Shown here one piece after another: positions 11,590-23,507 of a DNA stretch of 64,000 nucleotides. Numbering within the stretch: the first letter of the stretch is position 1; every line of letters starts with the position of its first letter. Under the pieces are notes generated by a model. It saw only the letters and a list, made by a program, of their open reading frames with translations. It was not told the DNA's origin and did not search any database. The position numbers and the translations under genes are program-made. Origin of the DNA: Porphyra umbilicalis (taxonomy: Eukaryota; Rhodophyta; Bangiophyceae; Bangiales; Bangiaceae); assembly GCA_002049455.2 (NCBI GenBank), contig KV918884.1, positions 124,001 through 188,000 on the forward strand. Reading direction: 5' to 3'.

Positions 11590-12890
11590 CCGACCCACAT
11601 GCGCTACGGGGTGATGATGCGGGAGCACTACCCTCCGCAAGCCGGGCACCCGGGGGCGAACAAGATGTACACGTCGATGCGACGGTGGTTTTATTGGGAA
11701 TCAATGGTGGTGGACGTCTACGCCTTCGTAGCCAACTGCACTCAGTGCGCGAGGAACCGCGTCGGCAAGCGACGCAAGACGAACTACCTCAAGACCTTCT
11801 CCCCGACGGAACCGCTGACGGATCTGTGTATGGACCTGCTTGGCCCCCTTCCCCGGACGGCGGCGGGGAATGAGCATCTGTTGGTCATCGTGGACCGCTT
11901 CTCCAAGATGACGCGGGCCATCCCCCTTCAGCGGATCGACGCGGAAACCATCGCGGCAGCCTTCTTGGACCACTGGGTGGCGGCGTACGGACCCCCGGCG
12001 ACGGTGTTGTCGGACAATGGCCCCCAGTTCCGCTCCACGTTCTTCCAAGGGGTTTGCTCGCTCCTCGGGATCTCCAACCGGTACTCCACGACGTACCACC
12101 CGCAGACGAACGGCCAAGTGGAACGTTAAAACCGGACCATCGTGGGCCAGCTGCGGACGTACGTCGAGGACCACCAAGACCGATGGGACGAGTTGGTGTC
12201 GATGCTGACGTGGGCCTACAACAGCCGACCGCAGCAGAGCACCGGGGTGGCGCCCCTCGAGTTCGTCACCCCCGAGCGTGTGCGGAGCCTCTCCGTGGAA
12301 CGCCTCGTCGGCTCCCCGGCACCCGAGGAGACGAACGGCAGCCCACGAGCCGTCCGCGAGGGCATCCGAGCGCGGCTACGGAACCTAATCCACAAGGTGC
12401 GGAAGTCCCTCACGCTGGCACAGCGGCGGTACAAGAGGAACTACGACGCCCGCGTACGACCGGTCAACAAGGACGTCCACGCGGGGGACTGGGTGTTCGT
12501 CGATGGCCACGCGCGGACCAAGTATAAGCTCGGGACCCGCGCGGCCGGACCGTACAAGGTGTTGTCCCGCGGGGAAGGCACGTTCTCGCTGGACATCGGC
12601 GGGTACCCTGAGACGGTAAGCAGCGACCACGTGACGGCGGCGCCGGGCCCGCCGGGGGATCCGCAGACGCTCCTGCAGAACCTCGGGGTGCCCCAAGAAA
12701 TCGTGGTCCCCGAGGGGCATCAACACACGGGCAAGGAGTTCGTCTGGGAGGCCTTCGTGGGCCACGAAGTCGCTGACGATGGTACGCTACGCCTGTGGAC
12801 CCGCTGGTGGGGGTACCACCCCAAGGAGGACACCCTCGAGTTGGCCAGTCGGTTCGACAAATGTAAGGTGCACCAGTATATGCGGCGGGT
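11590..12890 (+). pseudogene. Element B integrase with C-terminal chromodomain
   Basis: The integrase has an HHCC zinc domain (HYPPQAGH, then CTQC near 11,737) and a DDE core with Asp in MDLLGPLP, Asp in LSDNGPQF (about 12,007-12,024) and Glu in QTNGQVE. A GPY/F-type segment (RAAGPYKVL) follows. The chromodomain reads WEAFVGHEV, then LWTRWWGYHPKEDTLE, then KVHQYMRR. In chromoviruses this module targets integration to marked chromatin. Part of a broken fossil element. Confidence 0.9.
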
Positions 12891-13367
12891 GGGCCTACGA
12901 GTCGAAGAGGCCGGGTCGGTCGTCGACTTCCTCGCCTAAGGCAATTCCACCTGGGACACGTGGTTTTCAAGTTTCGAATCGTGGCATTTTTTCGGGTTCA
13001 ACACGTGTCCTGGTTGGAACCACGTGGCCGGGGTGGCGACCGTCCCGACTGCGAGACGGGCTGGCCGTCTTCTCCGTGACACGGTGGGGGTGAGAGTCAA
13101 GGCGATCAGGCGGCGTGGACGGTACCAGGGGGCGGGGTGGTACGTGATGGCTGACCGACGGGGGCCGATCCAATGATGGACCACGACGGGGGTCCAAGAT
13201 TCGGCCTGACGAGCAAGAGGCTCTCCCAAGGGTGATACGCAAACGACCCGCGTGGGGCTTATTGGTCGGTGACGCGCCGTACGGCGCCGTCGACACTACA
13301 ACACCCCCCCTACACTACTACGCGCTACGACTACAACTCCTGAGGGGGCTGTTACCCCACCCCCGGG

Positions 13368-15023
13368 TCAGCGGCGGGCCGACGAAGGCCCAGCCCACTC
13401 GGGACCGGGCGGACCACGGGGGCGCTGCGTCGCGGGCTCCTCGTGGTAGGCGTCGCGGTCGCGGTGATGCTGTTGACGGCGGTTGGCCCCGCCGGCGGCC
13501 ACGCCGACCTCGCGAATGAGAGCCGCGCGGATGCTACGACGACCGACCAGCTGAAGCAACTCCTCCAAGTGACGGGGCGGAACCCCGGGGTGGTCGCGGG
13601 CCCACTGGGGGATCGAGTCGCCAAAGGAGACCACGGTGTGGCTCAAGCCGGCTAGAAGGGTCCCCGTGGTGTAGCCGCGAAGTTCCCCGGGGTCACAAGC
13701 CACGACGCACGCCAAACCCTGCGGGACACGGTCCGAGGCGATGTGGTCGAGTTGGTCAAAAGCCACGTCGGGGATGTCACGGTGTTCCATGGGGTCGAAC
13801 GAGACGATGAGGCTACCCCCGGAGTTACCCCCAGAGGGGGCGGTGGATGCGGCGGGCGGCGACGGACCCGGAGGGGACAACCCCGCGGCACCAGTCACCA
13901 CGGAGGTAGCGGGCGGCGTGGTTCCACCCCCGGGGTAACGCGGGCTGCGGGCAGCCGAGACGGCGGCGGCCCAACCCCCACGAGCAGGGCCGTAGCCACG
14001 CGCCTCGAGGATGTCCGCGGTGTACGGCAGGTCGAAGGGGCGAAGGTCCTCGGCGACCTTGGCGTGAGTGCCGTCGTCGTCCACCTCGAGGGACGCCCAA
14101 ATCCAACTCTCGCGGTCACGGCGGTCGGTGCTACGCGCGCGAAGGCGCTGGCGGAAGGCCTTTGTGTCGGGAAGCTGGTCCGCGAGGTCCAGCGAAGCCC
14201 CGAGGGTAGCAGCCGCGTCAGCGTCGGGACCCGCGGGGTTGATGCAGATGTTGGACGCCCCGAGGGAGCGGATCCGATCGATGAGACGCGGGGGGTAACG
14301 CCACAAGACTTGGCGGGTGTGAAACGTCTCGAGGAGAACGACGGCCGCCGCGAGGGCCTACTCGCTACGGAAGACGGCCCACGAGGCACGCCGGCCCGCG
14401 AAGAGGTCGTCCGTGGCGTACGCATGCACCCACGGGAGTTCCACCATGCAGCCGTACGGGACTTCTACCACGGACCACCACGTGGCAGTCGGCAAGTAGA
14501 AGCGCGAGCGGGTCGCCGTGGCACAGCTCGAGTACTCCGCCTGGTGCCACGCCACGAGGTGCCCGGTAAGGCCGCCCCGGTGGTTGCGAGCCGTCGTCAG
14601 CTGCACCGTCGTGGGGCCCTCCGCGTCCGACACGCCGATGAAGGGCGGGCACGTGAGGATGTACTCGAAGGTCGGCACCAACGGCGGGTCCACCGGGGGG
14701 TCGTCCATGAAGCCCACGTAGGACCGGCGGTACCCCACCTCGCGGCTACGCCGTACCACGGTGATCGACGAGGCGCGGTCGTCCAAGGAAAGCACGAGGG
14801 CGTGCGGCATCGCCGCGATGTGCTTGGCGAACGGGTTGGAGGGGCGCGTCGAGTCGATGCCCCGGAACGTCGCGTGGGCCAGCGACCCCGCCACCCCCAT
14901 GCGGGCCTCCTCACGGGCCCACGCGGGCGCCCACGTCGCCGGGCTGGACAAGACGGGCAGTGGGCCCACGACGGTCTGGTAGCGCATCTCCTTGTCGGCC
15001 ATCGCGGAGGACGACGCGGACAC
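13368..15023 (-). other. Antisense frame region of element B
   Basis: The minus strand between the chromodomain and the 3' LTR carries two neighbouring long open segments (about 220 and 312 codons). Together they resemble one protein-coding region, also found in elements A and C. Visible words are SREVGYRRSYVGF, GGLTGHLVAWHQAEY, LEARGYGPARGGW and IPQWARDHPGVPPRHLEELL, with an Arg/His-rich C-terminus. No known fold is recognised. It could be an accessory gene, a displaced structural gene, or an antisense regulatory transcript. The plus strand here encodes only low-complexity Arg/Gly-rich frames. Confidence 0.5.
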
Positions 15024-15550
15024 GGGCGCCCCGTCGACGGGCGGCCGCCGGTTCCTCGGTCCGACAAGGAGGGGTGGAAGGGGGGGGGACCCCCGGGGGC
15101 CGACAGAAGCAAGAAGCGGCGGGCACCACGGGGGGGGTGGCCGGCACGTCGTGGGGTGGGCGGAGGAACGAGTCGGCGAACACCGCGTCGCAGCGAGCGC
15201 GGAGGGTTACGTCGTGGGGTGGCGTGGGGGAGTCGTGGAGTCGCCTGTGTGGGGGGGGGGTGAGCCCGGGGTGTGCGTGTGGGCCCACGGGGAGGGGTGG
15301 GGCCAACGTGTGTCTCGGGGGTTGTGGGGGCCGCGGGACACCCGTGCGGGCCGCACGCCACGCCACGCCGGTGTCGCGTGGGACCGATCCCGTCCGCGGA
15401 CCGACCTCGACAACCCCCCTGGGGCGAGGATCGGTGGGGGGGGGGGTGGCGGTTGTGGCCGGCACCCGGCCAGGGGGCCGGGCCGGAACCCCCTCCTCAG
15501 GGGTCGTCGCGGGACGGGCAGGGACGCCACGTCACGCGACGAGGGGGCTG

Positions 15551-16046
15551 TGTGGCGGTCGGTTGTCCCCAGTTGGAAGGGGCGTGGCCCCTCAGCTGTG
15601 GACAGCGCACCCCCGGGGGCCGTCCCAAAATATCCCGATCCGGGCCAGCAAGGGAATGACTTGTCCAGATCTCGGGAAGATTGGATTCGGTCGGGGGCGG
15701 GGCTTTTCCCAAGTGGTTTTCCCAGCCCCCCTACTACTTGTTTGAACTTTTCGCTTTGGAGGGATTTATCGGTTTGGCGCATTTGGGGTGGCTACTTTGG
15801 CCACCGGCGTTCGGTTTGGGAGGGGTTTATTGACAGCGGGGACGCCGTCCCCGTCGCCGTTTGATAAAACCAACTGTGCTTTGGACTACGATTCCCCCCT
15901 GGGCTTTGCCGTGATCCTCTCCTCCCGTTGGGGGAAGGCTGGGCTGTGGGTCGATTTCCGGGGCAGTTCCTTCGACGGACCGAGCTGATCAAGAGGTCAC
16001 TTCGGCCAGACGACGAACCAACGTGGTGGTGCTTAGAACCGCGACA
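15551..16046 (+). repeat. 3' LTR of element B
   Basis: 496 bp, TG start and CA end, preceded by the purine tract GACGAGGGGG and followed by target copy CTCGG (16,047-16,051). It aligns gap-free with the 5' LTR. Confidence 0.93.
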
Positions 16047-16051
16047 CTCGG

Positions 16052-17400
16052 GCTTCTCGAGCTGTCACTTGCCGGAAGCGTACGTTTCGCAACGTTGATC
16101 GTGCAACGAGGTGCCGAATGGACTGGAAGGGAGAGCGTTGAGTGCACGGAGAGGTCGTATCATCTTGTTCATGCGCTTGTTCCATTTCTGACGTTCCATT
16201 TCCTTTTACACCTGGCAGGTCAATCCGTGCGGCCTCGGCCGCCTCCTTTCTGTCATCGTCGCTTGTCCAATCTTCTGAGTTGGCTTACTGTTTTCTCAGT
16301 CAGATGTGCGAAATCCACGTCGATCCCGCGTCCTCTTGTCGGGCAGGTGATGTGAAGGGGGGTGGGGCCCTCAACAGCTCGGCGTCTGTCCAAGACGGCG
16401 TCTCCGTTCTTCGTCGACGGCACCCTAGCTGAGCTGCGAGGTGCGTGTTTGCCACAACGGGGAGTCGGGCGAATACTGTTTCTTGGAGTGCCACCAGCCT
16501 CGCCTGCACGACATTTACTATTTCTGTTACTGACAGAGCCACACCTGCCAGTGTCGTCTTTCTCGTTTCCCCCCCCTTATGTTTGCTCGTTTCGCCACCC
16601 GTGCTTCCGATTGCCTTACAAGTTTTTGCAAGCCATCAAACACAGAGAAACAGTGACCAACGTTGTCCGGTCCAGGTGGGTTGTGTTGGAGCGTCCTCGA
16701 AAGGACGGCATCCACCCATGCCGGTGCCACTGGTGTGCGTCGGGGTATTCTCGTCAGAGCCCCAATGTGCATGTAAGTCGCAGCGGGGAGTGGTGAATAG
16801 CGGCAGTCAGTGTGGCCGCAGCCCCGCGTCTACGACCGTTTCTGTTTTCGTTCCTAACACAGGGACATCTGCCTCTGCTTGTAGCCACGTTCTTGCGCCT
16901 ACTATCCATTTGGTGCTTTCAATTGTACTCCGTGCATCCTGTTGCCTGGTTCTTCTGTCCACCGTCAGCTACGTAAAAACCGCGTCGGGTCATTGTCATC
17001 CGGTTGGGGAGTCGGGGAGAGGGGAGGGTCCTCCACACGGGCGATGACTGCTCGACTCGTATTATTGGTGAGGCGCCCATTGCAGAAAAACAGCAGTCGA
17101 GTAGTACTCATGTCACGCTTGGAAGAGTACCTTGACACGCTCAGGGGTTGTGTGAGAATCGTAGTCGACGTTGGTGTCAAACTCTTCAATGCGGCCATAC
17201 CCTTACCTGTCTGTGCTGTCTTTTCAGTCTTTGTTCTTGTGCTTTTGCGTGTTCCGTGTAACGTGATCTGAGAGCCGCGTGTCTCATCCTGTACACTACG
17301 GATCACGCAGAGTACAGGGCCGCGCGGCACATTCGAGCATCTCCCAGTCGGAAGCCACAGGTGCCCGGTGACAGCCACGGAGCTTTACCGTAGAGAGGCA
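16052..17400 (+). other. Possible spliced host gene, unassigned
   Basis: No long conserved ORF; the longest is 200 codons at 16,445-17,047, rich in Ser/Val/Cys and unrecognised. The plus strand repeatedly shows pyrimidine tracts ending in CAG (near 16,220, 16,297, 16,543, 16,862 and 17,226) and donor-like GTAAGT or GTGCGT words (16,770 and 16,441), as expected of several short introns. The pair 16,770 to 16,862 would make a ~93-nt intron. I cannot assign exons or a product, and the tracts may be chance in pyrimidine-rich DNA. Confidence 0.25.
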
Positions 17401-19596
17401 CAAGTGCTTCTGCATGTTGCAGCAGTGCCTTGTTTTCATATGACTGCGCACTATTCTTACGTGCTCTTACTTCAGTGTGTATGCTCTCCCGTCCGCATCA
17501 ACATGCCCAATGCTTCTAATAGAAGACTGAGAAGGCCTCTGTGGTATTTCGCCTGGCTTGTCGGCCACATGTCGAGCAGAAAAACGTTTCACAGAGAAAC
17601 AGATACGGTCGCTTCACACAGCTGACGCTCTTTTTTCGTGAGCGAGCAAGGTGCCTATGGTCTTCACCTGACCAGGTGGCTACCAGCATCCACTAGCGCT
17701 GAATAGGCCTGGCACTAACACGTGTTTCGCACGCATCACAGGGATGCTACCTTGTCTTGATCGTCTCTATGTCCCCAACGTGAGCGGGACCACTTCTATT
17801 TTGGGCAATGCGTATTTGCGGACACATAGTCCCAGAGGATCTGCAGTCCACGAAATTAGCCAAACTGAGCTCGATAAGTGCGTCGCAACGAGGAAACGGC
17901 GTTGGAGCGCTCTTCGATTGATGCCAACCAAATGGCTGGAAAGTGTGCTCTCAGGACGGCCCGCTATGATGCTTACCGAACAGGACTCCGCATGTCGATT
18001 GCAGAGCACGACTCCGCATGACTCTCTCAGACGTTCGCGCGTGCCACGCATCACGACTTCGAGCGCGAACAGGAGCGATCGCTGACTCATGCGCTGTTCA
18101 TACACGATAAGCGGGTACCAGCACCGACACGGACTGTCCACGGCCTCAAGAAAGCGCCACACCCAATGGCAACTACGTGTGTACGTATGCGGTTGTCGCG
18201 CGTGATTGGACTCATCACATCCAGCGTACATTCAGCATCGAACCGAGGCACACGCACTGTCCAAGCCTTTTCAGAAGGCACACTCCTTGCTGAGGGCGTG
18301 CCTGAGCTTCCTTCACGCCACCACATCTAGGTCTGTGCAGTCCATCGCCATCACGGCGAGCATTAATGACAAACGTGGTCAGGATTTTCGCAATCTACAG
18401 TTCTACAGCGCCCTGCATACCAAGCCCTGCAAGGTGCCCATCCTCTACCGACGTACTTTCGCTCTCTCCCGATCATCTATGGGATCTCCACGGCCGACTG
18501 CCGCACGCAGGGGGTTGGCGACGGCCTTCCGCACCACTTGGAGCCTCAGCACTTGAAGAAAGAACATTTTTTGGCCTCGCCGTTCCCTTACCCGCCCGCC
18601 ATAAGACGACCAGCTCGTCGTCCCCGTCACCCCCTCTTGCGCCGACCTGAACGCCGGATAAGCAAAGTTGGCGTCGTTTGCATCGGATACGACAAAAGCT
18701 CAAGATGGGAAATCGCAGCCTTGACTGGGTCCGGTCAAGGTGCTGCCCAAGGTGATATCTACAATTTGATTGCTACAGCATAGGCGCACCTCACACAACG
18801 TGACAGCACCTGATTTGGAACAGGGTCTCCAGGAAACCACCGACAGAGCTGTCGTGGGGCGGCCCTGACAGTGTGTGTGAGGGGGGTGCCCAGATCCAAC
18901 CCAGTACCCGCCTTCCGCGGCGCCGCCCCCGGCACCGCCACCGCTGCTGTTGCTGCCGCCGCCGCCGTCGCCGCCGCCGCCGCTGCCTCGCCGGCCTCGG
19001 TCTCCCGCTCGTAAACGCTGCGCTGCTGCCCCCGTCTTTGCCTCTAGGCTTTCCCGTTCCTCTTACGCCCCCCCCCCACGGTCCCGCCTGCTGCATCTTC
19101 TCTTTTTTGCGGTGCCGCCAGACGTCTTGGTGGCTGCCGGTGGCCGCTGCTCCGGCGGCCGGCCGGCAGCGGCCTGGCGCTGCTGGGCTGGCGGCTGGCG
19201 GCTCACTGTTCACATACCCCGCCTCCCTCATTCCGCTCTCGTTCTCACCACCTCTTCTTCCCGCTCCCTTCCCCCCCCCCCCTGTTCCCGCGGTCATCCT
19301 TTATAGCGGCCGCGCGGTTGCCTGTTCGTGGCGGCGTCCCCGCTTCGCGGGGTGCTGCTGGTGAGGCTCATCGCCGCATCGGCGCGGTCCCCCGCGGCTG
19401 TTGGCGGCCATGTCCGCTTCGCTTGGTCCGTACGCGGATAAAATCTACAGGTCGGGCCCGTCGCCTACGCGCCAGCAGCGGTTTTTTGTGATCTCCGGGT
19501 CGCTCCTCCGTGCACGGCTGCCCGCTGCGTGGAGCGACGGGGAGCGTTTGTTGGGGGGAGACGCGCAATGTTTTCTTATGACGTCACAGGAGCAAT
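17401..19596. other. Spacer with simple-sequence tracts
   Basis: Short ORFs only. It contains a GCC/GCT-type trinucleotide tract at about 18,940-19,005, a run of C near 19,269-19,281, a small perfect hairpin CCCCGCTTCGCGGGG (about 19,337-19,351) and a TGACGTCA word near 19,577. I see no recognised gene. The tracts and the TGACGTCA word could belong to the promoter region of JmjC locus 1, which is inference. Confidence 0.4.
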
Positions 19597-20050
19597 GTGG
19601 TGGCACCCAGGCGGTTCTTTGCTTACGAGACTGCCGACTTCGTTCTAGTTTTCGTAACTGCTCTGATTGTGGTGCCCGCTGAAGCCGCCCAAAGGGCGCT
19701 GCTGGACACCAACTCCTCGGATTGGCGGAGAGCGCACGTCCCGGACGAGTTTAGCCACCTATTGCGGCCCCTGCTCCTGGCGCACCACCCTTCACATGAA
19801 GAGCTCAAGAAGGAGCAAAAAGCAGTAGATTTCACGAGCGGCTCTTGCGCAGATGCAGGCAGCAATGCAGACGGTTTCAGAATCACTTGCATTGACCAGA
19901 AAACTAAAGACAGAGATGACAGCAAATGCACTGACAATCCATTACCAGAGAAGGCGCGTGCCGCAGAGAAAAGCACACTATATGGCGGCTCTGGGAGCCG
20001 TCGCCGGAGCTCTTCGAGTGGCGGCAGTGCCGCTGGATCCGGAAGCAGTC
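19597..20050 (+). CDS. Leader segment of JmjC locus 1
   Basis: Coding-like stretch directly upstream of the locus 1 minisatellite. It begins with a hydrophobic run (ADFVLVFVTALIVVPAEA) that could be a signal anchor, continues with DEFSHLLRPLLLAHHPSHEE, then becomes charged and helical. In the neighbouring frame 19,853-20,050 also looks protein-like (ESLALTRKLKTEMTANA), so an intron or shift may lie near 19,840. No known domain. It is assigned to the JmjC locus only by position and by the matching leader-minisatellite-JmjC order in locus 2. Confidence 0.3.
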
Positions 20051-22800
20051 GCACAGAGCGTTGGAGGGGAGGGCGCTGTGGTGCACGCGGCGGTCCAGGT
20101 GCTCAAGACGAAGACACGTCTGGTGGTGGCCGTATTGGCGGTGAGCAGTGAGGCGGTCATGACGAACAAAGACGCGGTGATCGAGGTCTGTCTGACGCTG
20201 GCCGCGATGGTGGCCGTGTAGGTCCAAGCGCTTGTGCAGGAGGTGGGCGTCGCGATGGAGGCGATATTCAAGCAAATAAACATCAAGACGCTTGTGGTTT
20301 TGGAAGTGTCCGCGGTGGGCAGGTTGGCGGTCAAGAAGGACACGCACACGTTTGTCGCCGTAGGTCTGTTGTTGACAGTGATCGCAGCAGTGTCGGTCAC
20401 GCTTGAGATGCAGGTGACGGGCCTCGTGGTTCTCGTGGTGGTCTGTGTCCTCAACACGAAGACCCGCCGGAGGTGGTAGTGTTGACTGTGGTCAGAGTGG
20501 AGGTAGAGATGAACAAGCACGCGGTTGTCGTTGTCGCTCTGGTGTTGGCCGCGAGGGCGGCCGTGGAGAGCAGAGTGGAGGTGCGGGTGGCGAGCGTCGT
20601 TGTGCAAGCTACGTTCAAGATGCTCAAGACGGATACCCGCCTGGTGGTGCCCGCGTTGAAAATGGGCAGAGTGGCGCTCCTGATGGAGAAGCACGTGTTG
20701 GTCGTTGTCGGTGTGATGTTGGATCCGATGGCGGCAGTACCTTTCAAGTTGAAGGTGGCGGTCGAGGAACGACGCGCCTGGTGGTGGCAGTGTTAGCAGT
20801 GGTCAGGATGAAAGTCAAGATGAACAGAAACGCGGTCGTCGTGATTGGTTTGGTGTTGGCCGCGATGGCGCCCGTGGCGGTCAAGGCGGTGGTGCGGGTG
20901 GCGAGCGTCGTGGTGCTCGCGGCGGTCAAAATGCTCAAGATAAAGACACGTCAAGTTGTTGCCGTATTCGAACTGAGAAGAGTGGCGGTCATGATACACA
21001 AGGAAGCGGTGACCGAGGTCGGTCTGACGCTGGTCGGTATGAAGGCCCTGTCGGCCTAGGGGCTGATGCAGGTGATGGGCGTCGTGGTTCAGGCGACGTT
21101 CGAGCAAATCAACATCAAGCCGCTTCTAGTGGTAGAGGTGTCTTCGGTGGGCGAGGTGGCGATCGAGATGGACACGCACCTGGTGGTCCCCGTAGGTCTG
21201 ATCTTGGTTACGATTGTGGCTCTGTCGGTCACGCTGGAGATGCAGGTGGCGGGCGTCGTGGTGTACGCGGCTGTCATGGTCGCCACGACGAGGCGCCGTT
21301 AGGTGGTGGCCGTGTTGATGATGGCCAGAGTTGCGGTCGGAGTCAAAGGTTCTCAGGGATATGTATTTTGGGGCAAATTAGGATACGGATACACGCCGAT
21401 GCCGTGTATCTGATAACGGAAGCTTCCCTTGACTCAGATGCGGACACGCATGTCTGCCTCCGAAGCCGAATTATGAGGTACAACATATTCGTATCTGAAT
21501 ACAATTATCGTATCTGATTATATCCGCACAAGTCCGACAGACAGCACATAAGCATCTAGAGGAAGACACCATTCAGACACTTTTCGAGTGCTGCATGGGC
21601 GTTAGGTACGAAGTGACATTCCCATTTGATGATGCGCCCCAACGGGCGCGGTCCAGGCGGTTCCCAGCCGTTTTTGTCGACGGTCATCCGAAGGACAATT
21701 CTGAATTTCGTGTCACACTTTGCTGCGGGCCGAGTCGCGTGATTGAATGGTTTCTTCCTGGTGGGACAGGATCGCCGCTCGTCGCTTCAACATGTTTGCA
21801 CATGAATCGCCAGATTGTCGGAAAGTGAAAAGGGAGGTCGACTGCGTTTTCTTGCAGTTCTGCCGGCTCGAGAAGTCCAATCGTCTCGTATATCCCTGCA
21901 TCCTGACTCTCATATCTTGGATACGGATCTGATGCAATCTCGCTTTTTTTTGTCGAACAGGATGGGTATATTCTCTCCTCTCTTTCTCAGAATGCATTTG
22001 GATGTGCGGCATCGGCGGGTATCCGAAGTGGCGACGGATATTATGCCTGGATATTTATCTTTGGGACGCATCCATGACAACACCCTGTCAGGATGGACAG
22101 GCATGAGATATTCGTGGTGCACAAGATGATTACGGGGGCCGCGTTCTTTCTCGGTCTGATGGTGGTCGTCGAGCTTCGGACGTTGGCGAAAGTGACAGCA
22201 TCTGTGGTCACGATGGTGTCCCAGTTGCGCAAGACCGTGGCATCTTACGTGGTAATCATTAGTATGGTAGACATGACGGCCAATGTGCAGGGGCATGCGG
22301 CCGTTGTCCAGTCGGTGACGGCGGAAAAGTCGGTCGACGTGAAGATTTATCCTGTGGTGGCAGCGTTGGCGGTGGGTAGAGCGAAGGTCAATGTGAACAA
22401 GAACGAGGTGGTCGCTGTCGGGCTGATGCTGGCCGCGATGGTAGTCCTGTCGGTGATGGTGGCGATGCAGGTGGTAGGCGTCGTTGTGCTCGCGGCGCTG
22501 AAGGTGCTGAAGACAAAGACTCGTATGTTCGTGGCAGTGTTGGCGGTGGGCAGAGCGGCGCTCATGATGATCACACACGCGGTGGTGGTTGTCAGCCTGA
22601 CAATGACAGGGATGGAGGCCGTGCAGGTCAAGGTGAAAATTTCTGTGATGCGTTTTGTGGTGCAGGCGGTGGAGGAGGTGCTCAAGATGATCACTGGGGC
22701 CGCGGTCGTCGTCGGTCGGATGTTGCTCGTGGAGATGTGGACAGTGTCAAATGTCAGGACAGTCGTGGTAAAAATGGCAATCGAGTTGTGCACCAGGTGC
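20050..22800 (+). repeat. ~174-bp minisatellite of JmjC locus 1
   Basis: Degenerate tandem repeats of about 174-178 bp (58-59 codons). An anchor word of the type AAGACACGTCTGGTGGTGG recurs near 20,107, 20,285, 20,460, 20,634, 20,770, 20,944, 21,116 and 21,290. A second block shows GTGGCAGCGTTGGCGGTGGG at 22,357 and its match at 22,531, exactly 174 bp apart. Blocks are separated by an AT-richer non-repeat stretch (about 21,340-22,090). Several frames stay open because the unit is near a multiple of three and poor in TA dinucleotides. One frame is Val/Leu/Met-rich, another Gly/Asp/Arg-rich. Confidence 0.8.
21340..22090. other. Non-repeat segment inside the locus 1 minisatellite
   Basis: About 750 bp of lower-GC DNA splitting the minisatellite. 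CGTATCTGA occurs several times at 21,400-21,520, a hairpin GATACACG...CGTGTATC lies at about 21,391-21,412, and similar words stand at both ends (GGATATGTATTTTGGGGCA near 21,357; GGATATTTATCTTTGGGACG near 22,045). It may be an inserted element with short direct repeats, or an intron-like segment. No coding domain is seen. Confidence 0.35.
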
Positions 22801-23186
22801 GCGTGCCGTGGGGGCGGATTCACTCTGATTCCTGGGTTCTTGTTCGTGCCGATGTGGGGCACGGCATTCGTCAAGTCGTTGATCCCAATCATTGCGCTGC
22901 TTCAGCCGCGGCCGGAGCACTCTGTGACGCTTGTGCTGTCAATCGAAGCATGAGCACCACCGCAGGACACGAAGCCTATAGCGTGCAGCTCTCACAGCGA
23001 CTCCCGAGCGGGGATGGTCGAGGATGCTTGAAAGACACTCATTCTGACAAGCTTCCCGCTGCTGACAGCACAGCCGCTCCACAAGCGGATGGCGCTCGTC
23101 GAAAACCCCGACGCTTGCAACACGGGGACCCTATCGTGCAGACGCGGGCAGCCGCGCAAGTGGCCCTGGGCTTTCTTTCAATCTGA
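22737..23186 (+). CDS. Unique linker between minisatellite and JmjC, locus 1
   Basis: 150-codon plus-strand frame leaving the minisatellite and running through unique sequence, with ALCDACAVNRSMS, GDGRGCLKDTHSDKLP and a basic patch ARRKPRRLQHGDP. No domain recognised. The equivalent part of locus 2 (about 62,700-63,308) is also low in structure. It probably forms a disordered linker before the JmjC part; the exon boundary to 23,700 is unknown. Confidence 0.3.
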   Translation: MDSVKCQDSRGKNGNRVVHQVRVPWGRIHSDSWVLVRADVGHGIRQVVDPNHCAASAAAGALCDACAVNRSMSTTAGHEAYSVQLSQRLPSGDGRGCLKDTHSDKLPAADSTAAPQADGARRKPRRLQHGDPIVQTRAAAQVALGFLSI

Positions 23187-23459
23187 AGAAAGTGTCTATT
23201 TTTTGCTTCAGTTCCAAATAGGGAATCGGAATTCATGGTTTAATTAGATCGCACGCAGCGTCGATTCGGACGTTTGGTACACACTAGTAATACCTGATAT
23301 TCGAGCTGTGCCATCATTAGAGTCCCAGCGAAATGTTAGGGTGAAGGTCCGTGTGCGGGTTCAGACTTTTCAGCAATGCGCAACTATTGTCAGCCAGTCC
23401 TTCGTGTAGCAGCATAGAGGCTGCTATGTTCCGGCACACCCGGAGGCAGATTGTCTCAT

Positions 23460-23484
23460 AATCTGGACATTAAATGTCCAGATT
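23460..23484. repeat. Perfect 12-bp palindrome
   Basis: AATCTGGACATT (23,460-23,471), one spacer base, then its exact reverse complement (23,473-23,484). It lies just upstream of a tRNA-like A box. It could be the hairpin of a small repeat element. Confidence 0.7.
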
Positions 23485-23507
23485 TGGCTTGGTTGGAAGG
23501 CCGATTG

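Larger units (their letters stand above)
8226..16046 (+). mobile_element. Ty3/gypsy chromovirus element B, both LTRs present
   Basis: A 7.8-kb LTR retrotransposon flanked by a CTCGG duplication (8,221-8,225 and 16,047-16,051). Parts in order: 5' LTR, primer site, aspartic protease (~9,090-9,400), reverse transcriptase (~10,070-10,690), RNase H (~10,945-11,270), integrase (~11,590-12,400), chromodomain (~12,735-12,890), a ~2.6-kb tail with an antisense frame, purine tract (15,539-15,546) and 3' LTR. I recognise no gag. The LTRs differ at about 10 of 496 positions, so it is fairly young. It is broken, with a handful of breaks in pol. Confidence 0.93.

Noticed and set aside
13743-15263. 506-codon plus-strand ORF in the tail of element B
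   Set aside because: Almost only Arg, Gly, Ala and Val; the antisense frame over the same DNA has balanced composition and conserved counterparts in A and C.
19853-22953. CRISPR-like array from the regularly spaced repeats
   Set aside because: Units are long, degenerate and contiguous, with no short identical repeats separated by unique spacers; the context is eukaryotic.
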